Assembly: GCA_029940345.1 (NCBI GenBank)
Contig: JAOZRC010000094.1
Coordinates: 3,608 to 12,197, forward strand
Direction: 5' to 3'
DNA from: Desulfobacterales bacterium
GTDB taxonomy: Bacteria > Desulfobacterota > Desulfobacteria > Desulfobacterales > JAUCGF01
Length of the DNA stretch: 8,590 bases
Made by a program: the position numbers and the translations under genes. The notes under the pieces were generated by a model. That model was given only the letters and a program-made list of their open reading frames with translations, made no database searches and was not told where the DNA came from. Positions 1 through 5,030 of this stretch are shown here, piece by piece; the stretch's first letter is position 1; each line of letters starts with the position of its first letter.

Positions 1-31
1 GAACATCGAATAATGAATAACGAATTCCGAA

Positions 32-1216
32 CTATAACGGCGCTGCGGCCAATGTACGCCCTATCCGAACTGACTGAATTCCGAAGCGATTTCGAATAGC
101 GTCCAGCGCGGTGAGCAGTTTGTTTTTCTTCTCCCGTATGCCTTCGGATGTGGGAAAGAGTTCCAATTGAGCGGGCGGATAGGTAAGGCGGTCACTGATT
201 AAACGCAGACAGCGGATTCGCACCCGCCGAATCCAGGCGCGTTTAAGCGCGATCTCCGCCGTTTCAAACAGTTCCGTATCGTATGCCGTAGCCGGGTTGG
301 CCGAAGCCTGGCGAATGATGCGTCCGCCATCCGTATAATCAATGATAATTCCGATTCGCCGGCACGCCATCCGCCGTTGACGCAGGTCGGTGCCGATCTG
401 TTCGCAAAGCAGATATAAAATACCGCTCACGACGCTGACATCATTGGTGTCGGCGCCAAATTCGTGTTCGGCGCATATCCTGGGGTGTTTCTGTCCCACC
501 GGCATCACCGGTGACGGGTCAATCCCCTTTAATGAATGATACAAAGCGGGACTGCGCTTGCCAAACAACACATCCATCTGAAGTAAGGATAAATGCTCGG
601 CCTGGCTGACGCAGGTCATGTTAAATTCGTGAAACCGTTTCAAATCCCGCGCTTCAACCCCCGGTATATAAGAAAGCGGCAACGGACGTAAAAATGAGGC
701 TTCATCCCCCGCGCCCACGATGTATTCGCCCGTAGGCTTAACCATGCGGGTAGCCACTTTGGCGACCAGTTTATTGGGCGCCACCGACCAGATCGGATCA
801 AGCCCCAGATCCGTTCGGACATTTTTACGAATTCGCCAGGCAACATCCGGCGGCGGACCGAGCAATCTTCCGGCACCTGTGATGTCTATAAAAAGATGGC
901 CATGGCAGTCGGTCATTTCAATTAATGGGGAATAGGGCCGCGCTTGTTTGAGAAAATCCGCCATCGCATGTTCGTAGCGATCAAAACGGGGCGAACGCAC
1001 AACCGCATCCCGGCAGCGGCGTAACGCCTGCATCAGGGGCATTCCTTTGCGGACGCCGCTTTGATACGCCTCTTCACTCATATCATACACCACCGCACGC
1101 ACGGTGCCCTGTGGCGCAACAATCACCGGACGCCCCCGCAACCGGGAGTCTGTCATACGCTCCACTGCCACGGCGAAATCGGCGATATTAAGATGAATGA
1201 TCGCACGCTCTCGCAT
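32..1216 (-). CDS. Y-family DNA polymerase-like protein, probably catalytically inactive (ImuB-like)
   Basis: The protein has 394 residues from the ATG at 1216. Y-family landmarks are clear: an N-terminal palm start (IIHLNIADFAVAVE, about residues 6-19), EAYQSGVRKGMP (about 49-60), YSPLIE (95-100), FIDITGAGRLLG (109-120), a thumb/HhH-type segment with YIPGV, and a little-finger region. A QLELF pentapeptide (350-354) matches the beta-clamp-binding motif. The metal-binding carboxylates look lost: the first Asp aligns with Asn10, and the Ser-Leu-Asp-Glu motif aligns with a Cys-His-Gly-His stretch (104-107). Known ImuB proteins have the same combination of lost active site and retained clamp binding, and act as adaptors for error-prone DnaE2 in translesion synthesis. 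An in-frame TTG at 1249 would add 11 residues; I prefer the ATG because family members begin just before the IIH strand. No imuA or dnaE2 lies in the window, though a downstream partner could lie left of position 1. The family is sure; the inactive adaptor role is inference. Confidence 0.85.
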   Translation of the reverse strand: MRERAIIHLNIADFAVAVERMTDSRLRGRPVIVAPQGTVRAVVYDMSEEAYQSGVRKGMPLMQALRRCRDAVVRSPRFDRYEHAMADFLKQARPYSPLIEMTDCHGHLFIDITGAGRLLGPPPDVAWRIRKNVRTDLGLDPIWSVAPNKLVAKVATRMVKPTGEYIVGAGDEASFLRPLPLSYIPGVEARDLKRFHEFNMTCVSQAEHLSLLQMDVLFGKRSPALYHSLKGIDPSPVMPVGQKHPRICAEHEFGADTNDVSVVSGILYLLCEQIGTDLRQRRMACRRIGIIIDYTDGGRIIRQASANPATAYDTELFETAEIALKRAWIRRVRIRCLRLISDRLTYPPAQLELFPTSEGIREKKNKLLTALDAIRNRFGIQSVRIGRTLAAAPL

Positions 1217-1297
1217 AGCCAATCGCTTTTTATTTGCCCTGCCAATCAAACGAACTAAATTGTTGAGGTGTTGAAATGCACCGCTTAGAAAAATTCG

Positions 1298-1515
1298 ACC
1301 TGTGCAATTAGAATTGGCGACATAGGGTGGACATCGCCGGAAATTGATTTTGCATAGAGAATCTGTCTTTGTCGGCGATGCCCACCGCTTTACTTAAAAC
1401 CGGTGGGTAAATGTATTTTTAATTAACGAATTCAATTGCTAACGTTTTAAACGGATATTATTCAGATGAGTGGTAAAACGTTGCCCACCCTACATTTCAT
1501 TGCAATTGCACAGGT
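1298..1515. mobile_element. MITE-like element with terminal inverted repeats
   Basis: The 12-bp ends are perfect inverted repeats, ACCTGTGCAATT at 1298-1309 and its complement at 1504-1515. A second matched block follows, TAGGGTGG at 1323-1330 and CCACCCTA at 1485-1492. A 10-bp direct repeat, GAAAAATTCG, abuts the left end (1288-1297) and starts two bases beyond the right end (1518-1527), like a target-site duplication. Inside are further stems: 1326-1339 with 1373-1386 (13 of 14 pairs), 1381-1387 with 1401-1407, and 1441-1449 with 1474-1482. It encodes no transposase, so it would be a non-autonomous element of about 218 bp. The repeats are seen directly; the mobility is inference. Confidence 0.55.
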
Positions 1516-1627
1516 TGGAAAAATTCGGCCAATGCTGAACAGAAAAGATTGTTATAGATCGCACCTTACGACGAGTAGGAATTTATATCTCACGCGTCAA
1601 ATGATTTTTAAACAATTAACACGCCCA

Positions 1628-1663
1628 AATGTAAATGTCAATGTAAAGTTAAATGTAAATATA
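1628..1663. repeat. Degenerate hexanucleotide tandem repeat
   Basis: Six consecutive 6-bp units read AATGTA, AATGTC, AATGTA, AAGTTA, AATGTA, AATATA. Three are identical and the others differ at one or two bases. The unit length would give an alternating Asn-Val dipeptide pattern if translated, but the surrounding frame shows no gene signals. It is most simply a small satellite, possibly arising by slippage. Confidence 0.7.
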
Positions 1664-1716
1664 TAGGAAAGGTGGTAGGGGAGTAGTGGTTATTTGAATA
1701 GAGTGTAACTTATTGG

Positions 1717-1798
1717 GGTAGGATGGGTGAAGCGCAGCGTAACCTTCCGTCGTCTGACCGAAAATACGGTGGGTTTCGTTGCACTACATCCACCCTTA
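1717..1798. repeat. REP-like imperfect palindrome
   Basis: The left half, starting GGTAGGATGGGTG and continuing through AGCGCAGCGTAACC, is imperfectly complementary to the right half ending in CATCCACCCTTAC. The two arms are about 32 bp each. The GGGTGGGT / AGCGCAGCGTAAC / CCACC composition resembles widespread bacterial intergenic REP-like sequences. The match between arms is imperfect, and no REP-associated transposase is visible in the window. Confidence 0.5.
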
Positions 1799-1833
1799 CA
1801 GTTGGTCAAAAGTGATTTTTAAGTGTTTTCCTT

Positions 1834-1925
1834 GTGCGTATCGCTCTTCGCCAAGCGTGGGCGGAACGGAGGGTGTCCGCAGGGCGACCGGAGTTCCGGC
1901 CACGCTTGGCGAAAAGCGATAGCAC
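1834..1925. repeat. Long inverted repeat, about 29-bp arms
   Basis: The arm at 1839-1867 is complementary to 1893-1921 at 27 of 29 positions. It centres on TTCGCCAAGCGTGG and is extended outwards by GTGC/GCAC around a one-base bulge. The 25-nt centre contains GC-rich sequence, so transcripts in either direction would form a very stable hairpin. No T-run follows the stem, so it is not a typical intrinsic terminator for the plus strand. It is probably a palindromic repeat element of unknown family. Confidence 0.7.
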
Positions 1926-1989
1926 TGATCTTTCATTACCAGTTTTTTTGTTGACGAACTATGAACATTCTGAAATTAGTCGTTTTAAG

Positions 1990-2081
1990 TATAGTATTCC
2001 AATTTTAGTTTTTCTCGGTGGTACATGCAAACTGAAGTTTGCACTCCTTTATTTTGGAAAAACCAAAATTGGATTAGTATA
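1990..2081. repeat. AT-rich nested inverted repeat (MITE-like)
   Basis: The outer arms at 1990-2014 and 2057-2081 pair at 22 of 25 positions and share CCAATTTT with flanking TTTTTC. Inside lies a perfect 8-bp hairpin, TGCAAACT at 2026-2033 and AGTTTGCA at 2036-2043, around a 2-nt centre. At 92 bp with no coding capacity, this looks like a small foldback element. No clear target duplication was found. Confidence 0.6.
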
Positions 2082-2139
2082 TATAACAAACGCACCTTAT
2101 CCCGTTACGAATTACCCACCCTATCGTCTGACGATTTAA

Positions 2140-2293
2140 TGTAGAACTTCGGACGGGTTAAGTCGCCGGTTTCTAACGAATTCTCAGAAGACGTCCTAAG
2201 AGGACTCACTATAAGGTCTTCGCACTGCCGGCTCTGCGCGTTTGCCTGGCTCTGTTGTCGGAGTGCGCTTTTAACCCATAAGGAGATTCTACA
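2140..2293. repeat. Branched palindromic element (multi-stem)
   Basis: Several stems nest in order. The outer stem is TGTAGAA (2140-2146) with TTCTACA (2287-2293). Next is GGGTTAA (2155-2161) with TTAACCC (2271-2277). Inside these are two hairpins. The first pairs GAAGAC (2187-2192) with GTCTTC (2216-2221) and encloses GTCCT (2193-2197) and AGGAC (2201-2205). The second pairs CGCACT-G-CCG (2221-2230) with CGGAGTGCG (2259-2267). The two outer stems plus two arms give a cloverleaf-like layout of about 154 nt. It may be a foldback repeat or a structured RNA; it matches no riboswitch or tRNA that I recognise. Confidence 0.5.
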
Positions 2294-2307
2294 ACATTGC
2301 GGATATC

Positions 2308-2468
2308 GGGTCGATTATTTGGCATCCTTCATATCGACCCAAAAGTAGTTTACACTTTTTGAAGGAGTGCTAAAGCGAAGCTTTAGCGTATGGCACAGAA
2401 TGAGCGCAAATTTCTAAACCTTCGGTTCAGCACTCCGTCAAATTGTAAACCGGCAAATGGAGGATGCC
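2308..2468. repeat. Nested inverted-repeat element upstream of the ATP-grasp gene
   Basis: The pairings are GGCATCCTTCAT (2321-2332) with ATGGAGGATGCC (2457-2468), GTTTACA (2348-2354) with TGTAAAC (2444-2450), and GGAGTGCT (2364-2371) with AGCACTCC (2429-2436). Inside is a perfect hairpin, GCTAAAGC-GAA-GCTTTAGC (2369-2387), and a small AACC-TTC-GGTT hairpin near 2417-2427. An alternative left-side hairpin, GGGTCGAT (2308-2315) with ATCGACCC (2333-2340), would compete with the outer stem. It ends 47 bp before the ATG at 2516, so it could act in the leader of that gene if transcribed. It could equally be a MITE. Confidence 0.55.
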
Positions 2469-2515
2469 GATTATTTATTGGAAATTTCCTAATATATTGA
2501 AAGGTTTTAACGCGA

Positions 2516-3505
2516 ATGAAAAAAATACTATTAATTACAGGCCCGGCAGGTGATGCCCAGGGCTGGGGGGATATCAACGTCACCCAAAGTATCAAAAAAG
2601 CGATTGATGATTCCGGTAAAAGCGCCCGGATTGCGTTTGTAAACAATATGGATGAGTTTTACTTTAGCCTTGAAAAAAACACCTTTGACATTGCCTGGAG
2701 TGCGCTTTATCATATTTCTGGCAAATCAGAGACTGTCGGCATGGGCGAAGGTGATGAAAAATGGCTTGCCGATATTTTTGATGATAAAGGCATCCCCTAT
2801 ATCGGGCCGGATGCAAAAACCATGAAGGAATTAATTCATAAAACTGCCACCCACAGGATATTGAAACGCAACAGAGTTTCAGTTCCCTACCACTATCAGC
2901 TTGAAACATCCGATATCCTTCCTGACATTGTTTATCCTGCCTTTGTAAAACCCAGCTATGAGTCAAGGTCCGTGGGAATCAATGATGAAAGCGTCGTCTG
3001 CTCACCTGAAGAGCTTAGAAAGAGAATAGATTACATTGAAAGCCGGTTTGAACAGCCTGCTTTGGTGGAAGAATACCTTCCCGGAGATGAATATACCGTT
3101 CTGATGCTGGGCAATGGAACGCATCAAATATTTTTACCCGGCAAAGTCGTGGTTGATCCGTCGTTGTTCGGAAAATATCCCATCCTGAGAACTGATTTGA
3201 GAGGGGTTGGCGTTACAAAAATAAAACCTGTTTCACGAAAGAAAGAAGAACTTATTGAACTTTGTAAGCAGGCCACAGAAGCGTTAAACTGCCTGGATCA
3301 TGTCAGAGCGGACATACGCCTTGATGCTGATGGCAACCTGAAAATCATTGAAGTGAACGGGATACCCGGCTTAAAACCTGTGAAAAGTTGGAGCCCCCAG
3401 ATATTTTCCCTGTATTATCCTTCTTCTGACGGCCCTATAGAAGAGTATCGCAAACTCATTGACCATATTGTAACCTCTGCTCTGGCGCGTTACAATATAG
3501 AGTAA
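2516..3505 (+). CDS. D-alanine--D-alanine ligase-like ATP-grasp protein
   Basis: The 329-residue product has the ATP-grasp layout of the Ddl family: an N-terminal Rossmann-like part, the nucleotide-binding segment YPAFVKPSYESRSVGI, LVEEYLPGDEYTV, and a C-terminal block (about 262-286) containing Arg264, Asp266, Glu279, Asn281 and PGL. The last block matches the Arg, Mg-binding Glu/Asn and PGM positions of D-Ala-D-Ala ligase. These enzymes use ATP to form an acyl phosphate and join two amino acids in the cytoplasm. The N-terminal GGTSAERE-type motif is replaced by GPAGDAQGWGD, and the omega loop with the key Tyr is not recognisable. Substrate specificity may therefore differ from housekeeping Ddl, and no mur genes are nearby. 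The start is the first ATG after GAAAGG (2499-2504), 11 bases upstream. It converges on the regulator gene with only 16 bp between stops. A dipeptide- or amino acid-ligase function is plausible but unproven. Confidence 0.82.
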   Translation: MKKILLITGPAGDAQGWGDINVTQSIKKAIDDSGKSARIAFVNNMDEFYFSLEKNTFDIAWSALYHISGKSETVGMGEGDEKWLADIFDDKGIPYIGPDAKTMKELIHKTATHRILKRNRVSVPYHYQLETSDILPDIVYPAFVKPSYESRSVGINDESVVCSPEELRKRIDYIESRFEQPALVEEYLPGDEYTVLMLGNGTHQIFLPGKVVVDPSLFGKYPILRTDLRGVGVTKIKPVSRKKEELIELCKQATEALNCLDHVRADIRLDADGNLKIIEVNGIPGLKPVKSWSPQIFSLYYPSSDGPIEEYRKLIDHIVTSALARYNIE

Positions 3506-3521
3506 GGACTCGGCCATTATT

Positions 3522-4700
3522 TCACGTCCGCATGGTTCGCATTACACCGGTCACAAAATCAGTGGATTCAGACAAATCTGTTTCAAGCCACTTGATGACT
3601 TTACGGGGATCGTTGGCCGCCATCCCCTGGATGATCTTTTTATGGTAAGCAGTGCCAGTATGAGGGTCTTGAAAAAGCGTTTGGCGAAACATCAAATGAT
3701 AGTAAGGGCTGACCTGATCCCATAGGTTTTGAATCATTGCAAGCAGGATGGGCATATTCGCTTCCCTGTAAATCATAAAATGGAATTCCCGATTCGCTGA
3801 CAATGCCATATCAGCATCATTTTTTTGTTGTCCCGAAATATACTGGCGGTTTAATCGTTTGATTGTTTCAACCGTGTCTTGCGTAGAAGCGATGGCGGCT
3901 TTCCGTGCAGCGGGCAATTCAAGCAATAACCGTATTTCAAGAATCTCTTTAAGATTTTTTTCAGAAAGCGCGTTGACCGTGGCCCCCTTTTTAGGTTGAA
4001 CGGTCAAAAAGTTGCGCGCCTCCAATCGGCCAATGGCCTCACGAATTGGTATCGTACTGATCCCCATTTGTTTGGCCAACTTTTCGGCAACCAGCCTCTC
4101 CCCCGGTTTAATGCGCGCCGTCACAATGGCGCGTTCTAATTCTTTATATGCCAATTCCTGCATCGTTGGCGTTTGGATGAGATTCATCGAAAAGGCCGGT
4201 TCAGGTGATTGTGGAGATGATTTTTCGGCTTCCGGTTTGCAGCGTTGCATTTCCCAGGTTTTTCGTAAGCTCAGAAATCCGCTCATCCCCTCTAACCCAA
4301 CCCGCTCAAACCAACTGCTGACCAGACGTGATGCACTGGGAAGCGAAAGTGCGTCATCCCCTTTTCTTGATTTAAAAAGCAGATCATTTAAACCCGGACG
4401 GTTTTCCATAATATAATGCTGAAATGATTCATGGGTCTTCGGCCCTATTCTTACGGGCCCACGACGTCCTTGCTTACCGGTTAAAACGAAAAATTCTTCA
4501 CCCACATTCAAACCGGCAAGGTCTTTAACCCTTAGCTGCAAAAGTTGACTGGCTGTCACGCCAGTTTCAATAGCCAGATCGAACAGCAGCAAGTCTCTTA
4601 TCTTTCGCTTGATTGAGCGCCGAATACGATCAATATCCGTCGAACTCGGTATGGGGTTGATCTGTTTCTGTCTTTTTGTTGAAAAAGAATTACGCATCAT
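3522..4700 (-). CDS. GntR/FCD-family regulator with N-terminal tyrosine-recombinase-like domain
   Basis: Two modules make up 392 residues. Residues about 24-150 resemble the catalytic domain of phage integrases, with RDLLLFDLAIETG, LLQLRVKDL, VRIGPKTHESFQHYI and SLRKTW. The first catalytic Arg position is Thr49, the HxLRH box is reduced to Leu-x-Leu-Arg-Lys (143-147), and no C-terminal Tyr nucleophile is present. Strand exchange is therefore unlikely. After a proline/serine-rich linker (about 155-175) comes a winged helix (176-244, LAKQMGISTIPIREAIGRLE) and an FCD ligand-binding domain (about 248-380) with His307 and His353 at metal-ligand positions. FCD regulators are usually about 220-250 residues and repress neighbouring metabolic genes until an organic-acid-type ligand binds. 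The gene is divergent from the ThDP-enzyme operon. Start ATG 4700 (or 4697) follows GGAGGT at 4707-4712. The fusion is one continuous frame, so it is not an assembly of two adjacent genes. Confidence 0.9.
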   Translation of the reverse strand: MMRNSFSTKRQKQINPIPSSTDIDRIRRSIKRKIRDLLLFDLAIETGVTASQLLQLRVKDLAGLNVGEEFFVLTGKQGRRGPVRIGPKTHESFQHYIMENRPGLNDLLFKSRKGDDALSLPSASRLVSSWFERVGLEGMSGFLSLRKTWEMQRCKPEAEKSSPQSPEPAFSMNLIQTPTMQELAYKELERAIVTARIKPGERLVAEKLAKQMGISTIPIREAIGRLEARNFLTVQPKKGATVNALSEKNLKEILEIRLLLELPAARKAAIASTQDTVETIKRLNRQYISGQQKNDADMALSANREFHFMIYREANMPILLAMIQNLWDQVSPYYHLMFRQTLFQDPHTGTAYHKKIIQGMAANDPRKVIKWLETDLSESTDFVTGVMRTMRT

Positions 4701-4706
4701 TGATTG

Positions 4707-4712
4707 ACCTCC
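4707..4712 (-). promoter_or_regulatory. Shine-Dalgarno of the regulator gene
   Basis: GGAGGT on the minus strand lies six bases before the ATG at 4700 and nine before the ATG at 4697. Both starts are usable. This is one of the two strongest ribosome binding sites in the window. Confidence 0.8.
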
Positions 4713-4724
4713 AGACTAAATTTA

Positions 4725-4742
4725 TTTTATATAACATTGAAA
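4725..4742 (+). promoter_or_regulatory. Candidate operator, copy 1
   Basis: TTTTATATAACATTGAAA here matches the reverse complement of 4865-4882 at 17 of 18 positions, with a perfect 14-bp core. It overlaps the predicted -10 of the regulator gene. The obvious candidate ligand is the divergent GntR/FCD protein. The sequence is not itself the classic TnGTnnnACnA palindrome of FadR-type regulators, so the assignment is inference from repetition and position. Confidence 0.5.
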
Positions 4743-4756
4743 ATCTGTTTTTGCAA
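4728..4756 (-). promoter_or_regulatory. Predicted sigma-70 promoter of the regulator gene
   Basis: Reading the minus strand, TTGCAA (4751-4756) is followed by a 17-bp spacer and TATATA (4728-4733). Transcription would begin near 4721, giving a leader of about 20 nt that contains the GGAGGT. The -10 box lies inside the inverted-repeat operator candidate at 4725-4742, which suggests autoregulation. Confidence 0.6.
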
Positions 4757-4757
4757 G

Positions 4758-4767
4758 AACATTCAAA
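4758..4767 (+). promoter_or_regulatory. Additional operator-like half copy
   Basis: AACATTCAAA repeats the inner ten bases of the 18-bp operator candidate. It lies two bases beyond the regulator's -35 box. A looser relative, ATACCATTGAAA, is at 4919-4930. These may be accessory binding sites or chance matches in AT-rich DNA. Confidence 0.3.
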
Positions 4768-4864
4768 TATAGATCCAATATTATTTATATAATGGGGAGC
4801 AAAACTATTGAAAATATTAATATTACAATATGATTAAATACTTTTTAGCTGTAGAGTATAATAA

Positions 4865-4882
4865 TTTGAATGTTATATAAAA
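4865..4882 (-). promoter_or_regulatory. Candidate operator, copy 2
   Basis: TTTGAATGTTATATAAAA (plus-strand reading) is the inverted partner of the site at 4725-4742. It ends five bases before the TTGACA -35 box of the plus-strand operon. Bound protein could therefore block or contact RNA polymerase. The two copies are about 140 bp centre to centre, which would also permit looping. Confidence 0.5.
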
Positions 4883-4887
4883 ATCTC

Positions 4888-4916
4888 TTGACATTATATT
4901 GCATATGAATTAGGAA
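4888..4916 (+). promoter_or_regulatory. Predicted promoter of the ThDP-enzyme/ABC operon
   Basis: A perfect TTGACA -35 (4888-4893) is followed, at 17 bp, by a weak -10, TAGGAA (4911-4916). The leader to the ATG at 5027 would be about 105 nt. The weak -10 together with the adjacent operator candidate fits a regulated promoter. Confidence 0.5.
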
Positions 4917-5003
4917 TCATACCATTGAAATGAAGCAAGCTTTTAAAGCTGACAGAGCCATCGGATTTAAGATAAGAATTTTTCCCTAACAGTATCAAAC
5001 GAA

Positions 5004-5030
5004 ATGTTGAAAGTGACTAAAACCGGATGA
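5004..5030 (+). CDS. Possible 8-codon leader minicistron
   Basis: An ATG at 5004 opens a short frame, MLKVTKTG, whose TGA stop (5028-5030) overlaps the ATG of the next gene as ATGA. The downstream gene has no good Shine-Dalgarno, so translational coupling through this minicistron is conceivable. The minicistron itself also lacks a clear ribosome binding site, so it may be chance. Confidence 0.2.
   Translation: MLKVTKTG

Larger units (their letters stand above)
1217..2515. other. Gene-poor intergenic region dense in inverted repeats
   Basis: This stretch of about 1.3 kb separates the Y-family gene from the ATP-grasp gene. I see no protein-coding gene in it: open frames are short, lack family motifs, and mostly run through the palindromes. 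It holds at least six separate inverted-repeat elements and a hexanucleotide tandem repeat, listed individually. A G/T-rich motif resembling TAGGGTGGG, or its complement, recurs around 1323, 1485, 1719, 1789 and 2113. This suggests repeated deposition of related REP- or MITE-like sequences. Between 1531 and 1627, 1664 and 1716, and 2082 and 2139 I see nothing definable. A GGTG-N8-CACC dyad at 1267-1282 lies upstream of the Y-family gene and could be an operator, but this is weak. Confidence 0.7.

Noticed and set aside
1267..1282. LexA-type SOS operator upstream of the Y-family gene
   Set aside because: The GGTG-N8-CACC dyad is too short and does not match a LexA consensus I could confidently apply to this lineage.
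1466..1666. Open frame of 66 codons on the plus strand
   Set aside because: It runs through the right end of the MITE-like element and the hexanucleotide repeat, which makes its Asn-Val tail. It has no ribosome binding site and no recognisable family.
1834..2139. Open frame of 101 codons on the plus strand
   Set aside because: It is built from two inverted-repeat elements (1834-1925 and 1990-2081), which explain the absence of stops. No motif supports a protein.
1298..2468. CRISPR array or phage-type tandem array
   Set aside because: The repeats are inverted pairs of different sequences, not regularly spaced direct repeats with unique spacers.
3506..3521. Bidirectional terminator between the convergent genes
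   Set aside because: Only 16 bp separate the stops and no stem-loop with T-run is visible there.
4012..4416. 134-codon open frame antisense to the regulator
   Set aside because: It lies wholly opposite the well-supported integrase-like/GntR gene and shows no motif of its own.
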